A stretch of DNA of 64,000 nucleotides from CAZDIO01 sp964505555 (GTDB lineage Bacteria; Bdellovibrionota_C; UBA2361; SZUA-149; CAZDIO01), in the NCBI GenBank assembly GCA_964505555.1, contig CAZDIO010000125.1, positions 4,454-68,453 on the forward strand, in the 5' to 3' direction. Position 1 is the stretch's first letter; every line of letters starts with the position of its first letter. A model generated the notes under the pieces. The model did not search any database. It was not told the origin of the DNA and worked only from the letters and a program-made list of their open reading frames with translations. Of the stretch, positions 34,506 through 43,489 are shown piece after piece. The translations under genes were made by a program, and so were the position numbers.

Positions 34506-35585
34506 ATGAAAACCTTAATTTTGTTTGTAGTTTTTTTATTGCTGCTTGGATGCGCTCCCCAGCGTCCCCCTCTTCCACCTGGCGTTGTCCCTGAAGCACG
34601 ACCCGTTACGGCCTCGGAAGAACAATATGGCCACCAAGTCTTAAGTGCGTTAAGCGAGCAATATCCTCTCGATTATAATCATCCTCGTTTTGATGCGGTG
34701 ATTGAAGTTGTTGATAAACTCACCAGCGCTGCCCAAGCGGATAAAGATCCCTGGCACGTGTACCTTTTTGACGCTCCTCGTATAAAAAATGCTGCGGCAA
34801 CCAGAGGAAACCACGTTTTTGTTTGGTCAGGCCTTCTTAACTTTACCAAAGATGACACCGAACTCGCCACGATCCTCGCTCATGAAATTGCCCACGTACT
34901 TGCTGGTCATACCGATCCTGATCCCAACGAAGAGATTAAAAAACTTCTTATCAACATCGGTGCTGTTGCCGTGGGAGTCGCCGCTTCACGAACAACGGGG
35001 AATCCCTATACGGCTCAAAATCTAGGAAATATCGCTTCCTCTCTCACTTCGGAGGTAGGAAAAGGAATTCTCATCAACCCCTATTCCCGTGAACGTGAAC
35101 TTGAAGCAGATCAGATCGGTTTATTTATGATGGCTGATGCAAAATTTGATCCTGAAGTGGCGATTAAGTTTTGGCACCGTGTTCAAAATGATCCTGATTT
35201 TGGAGGAACGCTCTCTTTTTTCTCATCTCATCCTCCTCCTGCAGATAGGCTTTCTAAACTACAATCGCTTCTCCCTCAGGCAAGAGCGCGCTTTCAAGGG
35301 CTTACTCCAAAACTCTCCTCTCTCGATCCTCGCACTCCTCTTCGAAGTAACACCCGCGATACTTTTAACTGGTCTGGCACCTCAAATAATCTCCGTGAGA
35401 ATAAATCCTTTCGGGTGGCATCAAATCGGGCCATCCTTTATGAAAAACCATCTACGGGAAGTAAAAAGATCGGAGAATTTGCCCCTGGGGCAGAGATCAT
35501 AGGAAGAGAGGTCAATTCAGATTTTGTGGAGATCTCCTCACCCGATCACGGCTATCTCCAACGACAACTTCTTGTGCCAAAATAA
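34506..35585 (+). CDS. M48-family metalloprotease lipoprotein with SH3-like C-terminus
   Basis: 359 residues. A lipoprotein signal peptide ends in LLLLGC (Cys16). The zinc protease core has HEIAH (His126, Glu127, His130) and a third ligand Glu in RELEAD near residue 200, as in the LoiP/YggG/BepA group of M48 peptidases. SHPPPADRLSKLQ is also usual for the family. The last 60 residues form an SH3b-like module (LYEKPSTGSKKIGEFAPG). It acts in the periplasm, probably in outer-membrane protein quality control. Its position after protein B allows a role in processing the pilin-like peptides, but nothing in sequence proves it. Confidence 0.9.
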   Translation: MKTLILFVVFLLLLGCAPQRPPLPPGVVPEARPVTASEEQYGHQVLSALSEQYPLDYNHPRFDAVIEVVDKLTSAAQADKDPWHVYLFDAPRIKNAAATRGNHVFVWSGLLNFTKDDTELATILAHEIAHVLAGHTDPDPNEEIKKLLINIGAVAVGVAASRTTGNPYTAQNLGNIASSLTSEVGKGILINPYSRERELEADQIGLFMMADAKFDPEVAIKFWHRVQNDPDFGGTLSFFSSHPPPADRLSKLQSLLPQARARFQGLTPKLSSLDPRTPLRSNTRDTFNWSGTSNNLRENKSFRVASNRAILYEKPSTGSKKIGEFAPGAEIIGREVNSDFVEISSPDHGYLQRQLLVPK

Positions 35586-35624
35586 TATCTCCTCTTACAC
35601 TTGAAAGAATTCTTAATTCAGTAT

Positions 35625-37313
35625 TTATTCTTCTCGAGGCAGCGTAAAGAAAAAGGTTGATCCCTTCCCCGGCTCTGAGTCCACCCAGATCTGACCACCA
35701 TATCGCTCCACAATGCGCTGACAGATTGCTAAACCAATGCCCGTACTCTCCTGTCGTTGACGATCCACTCGTTTAAATATTGAAAATATCTCTCTCTGAA
35801 ACTCCTTGTGAATACCGATACCATTATCTTTAATAGCAAACATCCAATGCCCCTTCTTACGCTCTGCTGAAATCTGCACCCGGGGAGGAGGTGCCTCACG
35901 ATATCGAATCGCATTCACTAATAAATTTTGAAGAAGCTGCACAAGATGCGCTTTATGCATCCTTACTGCAGGAAGAGCTCCAAAACCGATCTCCGCTCCA
36001 TTTTCCTTAATCAACGCCTGAAGATTCAACATCACTTCTTCAAGCGCAGTGGTCGTTTCCACAACAGAAGAATTCTCAATATCTGCCGCTGCACGAGCAT
36101 AGGTAAGCAGGTCTTTTAACAATTTTGACATTCGCTTTGTCCCCGCAACAATCTGCTGCAGAAATTCTTTGGCTTCACTGCTTAGCTCCGAATGATACTT
36201 TTTGTGAAGAAGTTCAGCATAGATCGTTACCATCCGTAACGGCTCCTGAAGGTCGTGACTGGCCGCATAGGCAAATTGCTGAAGAGCTGCATTTGATCGT
36301 ATAAGTTCTGCGCTCTGAATTTCTAGTTTTTCTTCTGCTTTCTTACGAGCAATGATATCCGCCTCCAAAAACCGAAGCGTACTCTCTTGCTCCTCCTCCG
36401 CAAGACGCCTTTGGAAAATACTTGCTGCTAACACCATTCCCACAACAGAAAGTGTCGCCACAAACGACTGCAAAAGGAGCAGTGACTCATTCGGATGCAC
36501 GTTAGAAAACGGCCCCATCACATTGAGAGTTCCAATAATAGCTATGCTGGAGATCGACAATGTTACTATCGCAACTTCGCGATGACTAAATCGCACCGCA
36601 GCCCAAACAATGATCGGGATACAGAGAAACTCTAGGGGATATCGCTTGTTTGATGGAAACATCAGTTCACCAAAACAAGCAAAACTAACAAAAAGTAAAA
36701 CACAAAAAAGCATTATCCCCTCAAGCGCCTGCCAGCGATTCCAGGGAATTATCTTCGTCCTTATGAATGAGATAATAACGGGACTTACAATTAAAATTCC
36801 ACTTGCATCTCCAAGCCACCACGTAAGCCAGATTCCTTGCCAATCACTCCATGCCGCATACCCACCAAGCTCAAGACTCGTTAATCCCACACTTGCACTA
36901 ATCATCGGAGCGAGTGCCGCCCCAAAAACTACAAAACGAAAAATGTCACCAGGTCGTTCAAGAAAAGTTTCGCCCCGTGCATAGCGACGAATCAGAAAGA
37001 CTCCGAGCACTGCTTCAAGGGTATTACCAAGAGCAATTCCCGTTGAGCTTAAAATTGCAGCGCCACTGATTTCATCAAGTGCAGTAATTTTGGCAATCGT
37101 GGTAATATTGACAAGAAATGCTCCGAAAAACACTGCCCACGAGGAGCGATAGCCATAGAGCAATACCACAGCAAGCGCAATCCCACTCGGAGGCCACACT
37201 GGGGAGACGCTGCCATGGCGAAACGCCATAGCTAAACCAAGTCTTCCCGCTAAAAAATACGTGGCAGTAAGAAGAAAAAAGCGCACAACTTGCTCACGTC
37301 CTCGGACGCTCAT
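35625..37313 (-). CDS. MASE1-domain sensor histidine kinase
   Basis: 562 residues. The N-terminal MASE1 sensor (about residues 10-305) has some eight membrane spans with the family's PVWPPSGIALA motif and LTWWLGDASGILIVSPVI. A short coiled-coil leads to HisKA with the phospho-acceptor in YAASHDLQEPLRMV, then an HATPase domain (DNGIGI, STGIGLAICQRIVE, GKGSTFFFTLP). It overlaps the upstream REC-PAS-REC gene by 4 nt, as last gene of a four-gene signalling operon. The stimulus is unknown. It is convergent with the M48 gene. Confidence 0.93.
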   Translation of the reverse strand: MSVRGREQVVRFFLLTATYFLAGRLGLAMAFRHGSVSPVWPPSGIALAVVLLYGYRSSWAVFFGAFLVNITTIAKITALDEISGAAILSSTGIALGNTLEAVLGVFLIRRYARGETFLERPGDIFRFVVFGAALAPMISASVGLTSLELGGYAAWSDWQGIWLTWWLGDASGILIVSPVIISFIRTKIIPWNRWQALEGIMLFCVLLFVSFACFGELMFPSNKRYPLEFLCIPIIVWAAVRFSHREVAIVTLSISSIAIIGTLNVMGPFSNVHPNESLLLLQSFVATLSVVGMVLAASIFQRRLAEEEQESTLRFLEADIIARKKAEEKLEIQSAELIRSNAALQQFAYAASHDLQEPLRMVTIYAELLHKKYHSELSSEAKEFLQQIVAGTKRMSKLLKDLLTYARAAADIENSSVVETTTALEEVMLNLQALIKENGAEIGFGALPAVRMHKAHLVQLLQNLLVNAIRYREAPPPRVQISAERKKGHWMFAIKDNGIGIHKEFQREIFSIFKRVDRQRQESTGIGLAICQRIVERYGGQIWVDSEPGKGSTFFFTLPREE

Positions 37314-38446
37314 GAAGTCAGCGTTTCACCATCTGTCCGCATTGTTTGGAAAGAATCCTCCTCTAATGCTAACAGTTGAATTAAATCCTTGGCTACCCAA
37401 GGCTTTTCTAAGTAGTGATCGACCCTTTCACTATCAAAACTTGCTTCCCGACCATTCCTACTTGTTCCAACTACTATAATTCCTGGGCGCGCACTTCGTA
37501 TCTCGTTGATAAAGTTCCTTGTCTCCTCACCAGCAACCTCATAATCAATGACGACAATAAGAATGTCAGAATCTCTCGTAAGAAGTTGAATCGCCTCCTC
37601 ACAGGTCGTTGCCGCATGACAAGCACAACCAATTCGTCGAAAAGACTCAACGATAATTCGACGTGATAATTGTTGATTGTCAACCACGAGAAGATGAACC
37701 AAAGATGGCCATGTATAATCACTGCGAACAGACTCTCCGACCAATAACCTCACAATCGGTGAGCGTTGATAGAGGGCGTGACGTTTTTCAAGAATAAAAA
37801 GAAATCGCGACCTCGATTCCGGCCATTCCCGAAGTCGCACACTCCAGGTAACAAATGAATCAGAAAGAGGAAGCAGATCACACCAATTCTGTGCAGCATT
37901 TTCAATAAGCTCAAGTGCTTTCGGGCCGAAAATTCTCTGCACAGTTTGAGGAAGGATCTTCATTCCCAAATCAGCACACAACTGCTCCATATGAGGATTC
38001 ATGTACAATACCCTCCCCTGCTCATCAATTTCAATCACACCTACAGGATCTAATAGGTCTAGTGGTCCATCAGCGACAGTCTGTGGAAGAGCCTCCGCCT
38101 CTCGAGCAATTCGTTTAATTTGTTCTGCAGAAAACGGTTTATCAAGAAATGAATACGCATTTTTTGCATCAGCTTCAAAGCGCAGATCCCGAGACCCGAA
38201 CCCCGAAATCAATACAACTTGAATGGCTGGATTGACAATTCTCATCACATCAACAAGAGTAAGCCCATTGATTGAATCTTTTAACATCCAATCAACGATC
38301 AACATCTCCGGCTTTTCACGTAATCCAAGATCAATGGCGCTATAGCTGTCAACGGCCGTAAAAACGGTATGGCCTTCTCTGCTCAAAATCAGCTCCAGCT
38401 CCTCACGATAATCTTTTTCATCATCAATGATTAGTATGGTGGCCAT
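37310..38446 (-). CDS. REC-PAS-REC response regulator, copy 2
   Basis: 378 residues with no DNA-binding or enzymatic output. REC1 (about 3-115) has IIDDEKDYREELE, phospho-acceptor in MLIVDWMLKDS, and FLDKPFSAEQ. A PAS-like domain (about 130-235) starts VGVIEIDEQGRVLYMNPHME. REC2 (about 250-370) has LLVVDNQQLSRRIIVES, an acidic site in IVVIDYEVAGEE and YLEKPW. It closely resembles the first gene of the operon (39787-40863) in domain order. The overlap with the REC-HK gene is 16 nt. It probably relays phosphate between the two kinases. Confidence 0.85.
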   Translation of the reverse strand: MATILIIDDEKDYREELELILSREGHTVFTAVDSYSAIDLGLREKPEMLIVDWMLKDSINGLTLVDVMRIVNPAIQVVLISGFGSRDLRFEADAKNAYSFLDKPFSAEQIKRIAREAEALPQTVADGPLDLLDPVGVIEIDEQGRVLYMNPHMEQLCADLGMKILPQTVQRIFGPKALELIENAAQNWCDLLPLSDSFVTWSVRLREWPESRSRFLFILEKRHALYQRSPIVRLLVGESVRSDYTWPSLVHLLVVDNQQLSRRIIVESFRRIGCACHAATTCEEAIQLLTRDSDILIVVIDYEVAGEETRNFINEIRSARPGIIVVGTSRNGREASFDSERVDHYLEKPWVAKDLIQLLALEEDSFQTMRTDGETLTS

Positions 38447-39690
38447 GTTCTTGTATCTCCATCGCTTTTTTGCATCCCGAGCTTATCTCGATTTGCCATC
38501 TCATCTTTAGGTTGCATAAGCGGAAGATGAATCACCACTTTTGTACCTACTCCCAGGGTACTTTCCACCTCTATCGTACCACCGTGATCAATGATAATTC
38601 CATGTGCAATACTCAACCCTAAGCCAGTTCCACCGTTTCGTTGCCTCGTTGTGTAAAAAGGATCAAAGATATGCTTTAATGCCTCTTCAGCTATTCCAGC
38701 TCCATTATCTTCAACCGTAATCATCGCTTGTTTATTATTTTCTTGAATATCGACAACGACTCGACAACCCCCCACTCCAGACTCTAAAGCATTTCGAAAG
38801 AGATTGACAAATACCTGCTCCATTTCCAGGGGATTAAGAACAACTTGAAGCGGTTTGATGGAGGAGTTGATCATGAAAGAGCCTTTTGATCGCTCATCAG
38901 AGTCATAGAGGAGTTGCAGAGCACTTTCAATGACCGAAGTTACATTGTGTGGCCATTTTTCTGTGCTCTGCTGCCGTGAAAATTGGAGAATTCCTTTAAC
39001 GATCAAAGCACACCGTTTGGCATTATTTGTCACTTTCTGACAGGTTCTAGAAAGTAACTCCGAAAGCTCCTCTTTGGATTTGCAATCGTTCTTCATTTCC
39101 TGTGCATTTTGTGCAATGAGCAAAATAGCGCCAACAGGATTGTTAATCTCATGAGCAATACCTGCAGAGAGCGCACCAATTGATGCCATTCTTTCAGACT
39201 GTCGAAGCTTTTCTTGTGATGCGGCTAGCTCCTGGGTTCGCTCCACAACAAGCTTCTCAAGGTGATCTCGGTATCGAGTGATCTCATTTTTTGCATGTTT
39301 ACGCTGAATGGCATAACGAATTGACCGCAAAAGCAGTGAACTACTCATCTCTCCCTTTACTAGATAATCCTGAGCGCCTTCATTGATAGTAGTAACCCCA
39401 AGCGCCTCATCTTCAAGACCTGTGAGCACAATAATTGGCACCTCAGGAAGATGACGAAAGAGTATTCTAAATGTTTCTAAGTGCTTGCTATCAGGAAGAG
39501 TAAGATCAAGAAGCGCCACATCAACTTTGTGCTGTAAAGCATGGTCGAGTGCCGTTGACAATCTTTCACAATGCGTTAGGTCGAAGGCAGATCCGATCCG
39601 AAGAGTCGCTTCCGGGTCAGAAAGCATCTCGCGGATATATAAACTATCTGCTGGATTATCCTCTATGAGTAAAACGTTAATTACATCCAT
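38431..39690 (-). CDS. Receiver-histidine kinase hybrid without membrane spans
   Basis: About 419 residues. An N-terminal receiver (residues about 5-125: VLLIEDNPADSLYIREML, ALLDLTLPDSKHLETF, YLVKGEM) precedes a coiled-coil linker (HLEKLVVERTQELAASQEKL). HisKA has GIAHEINNPVGAILL, the NtrB-like form, and HATPase has VEDNGAGIAEEALKHI and GGTGLGLSIAHGI. ATG 39690 is chosen because the receiver fold begins just after it. It lies between the two REC-PAS-REC genes. It is soluble, so input comes through its receiver rather than from outside. Confidence 0.9.
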   Translation of the reverse strand: MDVINVLLIEDNPADSLYIREMLSDPEATLRIGSAFDLTHCERLSTALDHALQHKVDVALLDLTLPDSKHLETFRILFRHLPEVPIIVLTGLEDEALGVTTINEGAQDYLVKGEMSSSLLLRSIRYAIQRKHAKNEITRYRDHLEKLVVERTQELAASQEKLRQSERMASIGALSAGIAHEINNPVGAILLIAQNAQEMKNDCKSKEELSELLSRTCQKVTNNAKRCALIVKGILQFSRQQSTEKWPHNVTSVIESALQLLYDSDERSKGSFMINSSIKPLQVVLNPLEMEQVFVNLFRNALESGVGGCRVVVDIQENNKQAMITVEDNGAGIAEEALKHIFDPFYTTRQRNGGTGLGLSIAHGIIIDHGGTIEVESTLGVGTKVVIHLPLMQPKDEMANRDKLGMQKSDGDTRTWPPY

Positions 39691-39786
39691 CACGGGCGTT
39701 CCGTATAAAACGAATGGTACCTTGGAGATCAACGTCAAAAGACAGTCATAGTTCCTTATCTTCAGAAGGAAGGCAAGATTCCCTTA

Positions 39787-40863
39787 TCAAGGAACCTCTT
39801 CGGTTGCCATTATCTCCAATAAATCATCCATTTGCCAAGGTTTCGGTAAAAACTTGTTTACCCCAATTGCCTTAAACTGCTCTTTATGATCTCCAGCGCT
39901 CGTGCCAATAATTTTTACTTGAGGACGAAGTCCCAGAACTTTGGCAACGAATTCCTGAGGATCGGAATTGCCCATTTCAAAATCAAGCACCACCTGTTCG
40001 ATTTCAGAATCATGAGCAAAAAGCCTAATCGCTTCTTCATGAGTTTCTGCTGTATGACACACACACTTGAGTTCACGAAGAACGTCAACAATTAAGCGCC
40101 GAGCAAGCTCAGAGTCATCGACTATTAAAAAATGTCCTTTCAGAGGGAGCACTCGAGGCTCAGGAATTCCCAGTAATCTACATACCGTTGGGTTGTGCCG
40201 TAATGAAATATCTTTTTCATAGAGAATAATATAGGTTTTTTTTCCTAATTTTCCCACCTCTCGCGAACGCACTAACCACCGAACTCCATCTTGTTCAATT
40301 GGAGTCAACGAGACCCACCGTTCTGACGTGGCTTTTAAACTTTTCTGCTCTTCAGCAGAGAATAACTCATCGATACCCTTTACAAACATTCCGGGAATAG
40401 TTCTTCCCATCATCTCTTCAGCAGTGGCATTAGCAAAAAGAATCTTCCCCCGTCGATCCGTTTCTAAAAATCCCACCAATGATGCATGACTCCACCAAGT
40501 TCTCTTTTTTGAGGCTCGCTCCACAGCAAGACGAATTTCTTTGAGAGGAAATGGTTTTTCGAGAAAATCAAAAACGGCTGCCTGCGTAGCCTCATTACGG
40601 AGATCCGACGAAACATATCCGGAAATAAGAATCGTCTGAACAGAGGGACAAACAAGTTTTAGTGCTTCAGCTACATCAAGACCATGGATATGATCGCGAA
40701 GCATCCAATCTGTCACCAGCACATCGGGCCGAACAAGGCTTCCGATCTCAACTGCCTCTCTTCCGCTCGTTGCGAGCTTTACCTCGTGACCATCGCGCGC
40801 GAGACCAAATCCTATCTCTTCACAGTAGTCCTGAATGTCTTCAACAACTAAAACAACTGACAT
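39787..40863 (-). CDS. REC-PAS-REC response regulator, copy 1
   Basis: About 358 residues; GGAG lies 7 nt before ATG 40863. REC1: VLVVEDIQDYCEEIGFG, acceptor in VLVTDWMLRDHIHGL, FLEKPFPLKE. PAS-like: LVGFLETDRRGKILFANATAEE. REC2: FLIVDDSELARRLIVDVL, acceptor in VVLDFEMGNSD and FLPKPW. It shares layout and many blocks with copy 2 (WMLRDHIHGLDVAEAL versus WMLKDSINGLTLVDVM), so the operon contains a gene duplication. No output domain is present. It is the first gene of the signalling operon. Confidence 0.85.
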   Translation of the reverse strand: MSVVLVVEDIQDYCEEIGFGLARDGHEVKLATSGREAVEIGSLVRPDVLVTDWMLRDHIHGLDVAEALKLVCPSVQTILISGYVSSDLRNEATQAAVFDFLEKPFPLKEIRLAVERASKKRTWWSHASLVGFLETDRRGKILFANATAEEMMGRTIPGMFVKGIDELFSAEEQKSLKATSERWVSLTPIEQDGVRWLVRSREVGKLGKKTYIILYEKDISLRHNPTVCRLLGIPEPRVLPLKGHFLIVDDSELARRLIVDVLRELKCVCHTAETHEEAIRLFAHDSEIEQVVLDFEMGNSDPQEFVAKVLGLRPQVKIIGTSAGDHKEQFKAIGVNKFLPKPWQMDDLLEIMATEEVP

Positions 40864-41137
40864 AACGCTCCATAATAGCACGGTTCAACCACCCAATGTG
40901 CGAATATTTTTTTATAGCGTTTGCCAAAATTTAAATTATTAAGGTTCCCTCTCGTAATAACGCCCCACCTTACACATCATGACTTTTGCCAATCAGTATA
41001 AGCGAGAAGATTTCTCCCTAATTACAATTACTATGCTGTTCTTAACGTATGAGACTTGTTTAAAAAAATTTTATTCTGGGGTGAGCCAAATAAAACCGGA
41101 GGGGATCCTTGCCGAAATAATCAAAAGAGAGGGGTTT

Positions 41138-41800
41138 TTAATACCTTCCCTTGCCATGGCGAACGATCTCTCCCTCATTCATATAGATAACATCTTCCGC
41201 GATGTTCGAGGCATGATCTGCAATACGTTCTAGGTTTTTAGAGATCGCAAGAACAAGAAGCATCTGGTCAATTTTTGAAGTATCCCGCTTCATCTCTTCC
41301 TTTACTAAGGTATACACCTTGCGATTAATCTCATCTATCTCCGTATCTGAAGCAAGAACGGCAGTTGCCTGGGTACTATCCATCTCCACAAGGCATTGCA
41401 GGCTATTTTCCAGGGTTCTCTTCGTTTTCTCCACCATCTCATTAATTAAAGGGATATTAAGCGGGGTACCAAGAAAGGTGAGATTCTTAGCCCGCTGTGC
41501 AATGTTTACTGCCAAATCACCAATTCGCTCAAGATCACTATTCATTTTTAACACCGCAACAATAAATCGAAGATCAATTGCTACTGGCTGATGAAGCGCC
41601 AAAAGCTTTAGACATTCCTCTTCTAAATCTACTTCATACGTATCAATCTCGCGATCTCCCTCGATCACCTCCCCCGCAAGTTTATCGTTAAGAACAATAA
41701 TTGCAGCGGTTGCTTTTTCAACTCGTTGTTGAACAAGGATTCCCAATTCGATAATTCTTTTCTTCAGATTGAGGACTTCATGTTGTAAATGTCTTGTCAT
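41138..41800 (-). CDS. phoU: Phosphate uptake regulator PhoU
   Basis: A 220-residue all-helical protein that represses PhoR signalling when phosphate is plentiful. Two PhoU repeats are visible, with DREIDTYEVDLEEECLKLLA and DLRFIVAVLKMNSDLERIGD in the first and EEMKRDTSKIDQMLLVLAIS and NLERIADHASNIAEDVIYM in the second. It is the last gene of the pst-pho locus, 10 nt after pstB. The 274-nt gap to its left has no supported gene. Confidence 0.96.
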   Translation of the reverse strand: MTRHLQHEVLNLKKRIIELGILVQQRVEKATAAIIVLNDKLAGEVIEGDREIDTYEVDLEEECLKLLALHQPVAIDLRFIVAVLKMNSDLERIGDLAVNIAQRAKNLTFLGTPLNIPLINEMVEKTKRTLENSLQCLVEMDSTQATAVLASDTEIDEINRKVYTLVKEEMKRDTSKIDQMLLVLAISKNLERIADHASNIAEDVIYMNEGEIVRHGKGRY

Positions 41801-41810
41801 ACACCTCTTT

Positions 41811-42590
41811 TTAACCGAATCGGCCCGTCACATAATCTTCTGTTTCTTGTTTCTGTGGATTTGTAAAGATTGTCTTTGTTTTATCAAACTCTACGAGCCT
41901 CCCTTCGTAAAAAAAGGCGGTAAAGTCAGAAACTCGTGCGGCTTGTTGCATATTGTGGGTAACGATCACAATGGAGTACTCTGTGCGAAGCTCATTGATC
42001 AGATCTTCAATCTTTGCTGTTGAGCGGGGATCGAGCGCAGAGGCGGGCTCATCCATGAGTAAGATCTCCGGATTTACCGCAAGGGCACGAGCGATGCACA
42101 AGCGTTGTTGTTGTCCACCAGAGAGACTAAAGGCACTTGACCTAAGTCTGTCTTTTACCTCATTCCAAAGATCTGCTCGCTTGAGACTCCCTTCGACAAT
42201 CTCCTCAAGCTGCTTGCGATCATTTACCTGGTGTAACCTCGGTCCATAAGCAACGTTATCAAAAATTGATTTTGGAAAAGGGTTACTCCTTTGAAACACC
42301 ATCCCCACTTTTTTTCGCAAAAATACAAGGTCAACTTTCTCCCGATAGATATCAATCTCTCCAATCTGCACACTCCCCTCAAGGCGCGTATTGGGAATGA
42401 GATCGTTCATCCGATTCAGTGTTCGAAGAAATGTAGACTTCCCGCATCCGGAAGGCCCAATGAGCGCCGTTACCGCATTTGAGGCGATCTCTACATTCAC
42501 ATCGAAGAGGGCTTGCTTTTGTCCATAGAAAAAATTCAACTCCTTGACTCTGACGCTCACTCGTCTCTGCTCTGTAATTGGTTTCTCCAT
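41811..42590 (-). CDS. pstB: Phosphate ABC transporter ATP-binding protein PstB
   Basis: About 259 residues. Walker A is GPSGCGKSTFLRTLNRM, the signature is LSGGQQQRLCIARALA, Walker B is EILLMDEPASALDP and the switch His is in VIVTHNMQQAARVSD. The C-terminus NPQKQETEDYVTGRFG is typical of PstB. ATG 42590 is preferred because AGAGG stands 6 nt upstream; a frame 10 codons longer has none. It powers phosphate import through PstA and PstC. Confidence 0.97.
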   Translation of the reverse strand: MEKPITEQRRVSVRVKELNFFYGQKQALFDVNVEIASNAVTALIGPSGCGKSTFLRTLNRMNDLIPNTRLEGSVQIGEIDIYREKVDLVFLRKKVGMVFQRSNPFPKSIFDNVAYGPRLHQVNDRKQLEEIVEGSLKRADLWNEVKDRLRSSAFSLSGGQQQRLCIARALAVNPEILLMDEPASALDPRSTAKIEDLINELRTEYSIVIVTHNMQQAARVSDFTAFFYEGRLVEFDKTKTIFTNPQKQETEDYVTGRFG

Positions 42591-42626
42591 CGGAACCTCT
42601 AGAACGTTTAGTAATCTCATAGATCG

Positions 42627-43481
42627 TTAAAAATCATATCTTTTTTCAAACTTTGCACGAAGGAGTACCGCAATACAATTCATTGTCAACAAAAGTGAAA
42701 GAAGTACAACAATAGCCGCAGCAGCATTTGCATGAAACGCTTCCTGTGGACGAGAGGTCCAGTTAAACGCTTGAATCGGAAGAGCCGTAAAGGAAGAAAA
42801 AAGCCCATCTGGAATAAAGGCCACATAGGTCAGGGCTCCAATAGTAATGAGTGGCGCCGTTTCACCGATCGCACGAGAAAACGCTAGAATGCACCCGGTA
42901 AAAATCCCTGGAAGTGCCGCAGGAACCACCTGATCACGCACAACCTCCCACTTACTTGCACCAAGAGCGTAGGCAGCCTCTCGAAAGGTATAGGGGACTC
43001 GACGAATGGCTTCACGCGCAGCGATAATGATCACCGGCATTATTAATAAAGAGAGCGTAAATGCTCCCGTAAGCAGACTCCGTTCCAAGCGAAACGTCCT
43101 TACAAATAGCTGTAAACCAAGGATTCCATAAATGATTGAGGGAACAGCAGCAAGATTTGCAATATTAAGTTCAATAAAACGGGTCAATCGGTTCTGAGGT
43201 GCATATTCCTCTAAATACACGGCCGCTCCTATTCCAAGAGGAGCACTAATCACCGCGGTAAGGAGCATCAAATAGACTGAACCAGTAAGTGCCGAAGCAA
43301 TACCAGCTTTCTCCGGGTGCCGAGAGGGAAAAGCAGTGAAAAACGATCCTTGCAGACGCGGAAGTGCGTCATAGAGAATATCCACTACCAAAGTAGCAAG
43401 CATTAACACTGAAAGTGAAAGTGCAAACACTCCTGCGAATCGAAATAAGTGTTCAGCCTGTTTTCTTGCTAAGAATCTCAT
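42627..43481 (-). CDS. pstA: Phosphate ABC transporter permease PstA
   Basis: 284 residues with about six membrane spans. The EAA loop for contact with PstB is YTFREAAYALGASKWEVVRDQVVPAALPG. An N-terminal large periplasmic loop (FPSRHPEKAGIASALTGSVY) is also typical. GETAPLITIGAL near residue 200 is a PstA hallmark. It follows pstC by 8 nt and precedes pstB. Confidence 0.96.
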   Translation of the reverse strand: MRFLARKQAEHLFRFAGVFALSLSVLMLATLVVDILYDALPRLQGSFFTAFPSRHPEKAGIASALTGSVYLMLLTAVISAPLGIGAAVYLEEYAPQNRLTRFIELNIANLAAVPSIIYGILGLQLFVRTFRLERSLLTGAFTLSLLIMPVIIIAAREAIRRVPYTFREAAYALGASKWEVVRDQVVPAALPGIFTGCILAFSRAIGETAPLITIGALTYVAFIPDGLFSSFTALPIQAFNWTSRPQEAFHANAAAAIVVLLSLLLTMNCIAVLLRAKFEKRYDF

Positions 43482-43489
43482 CCGTTTCT

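Noticed and set aside
40979..41233. 84-codon frame on the plus strand beside phoU
   Set aside because: It overlaps phoU antisense, has no ribosome binding site and shows no family features.
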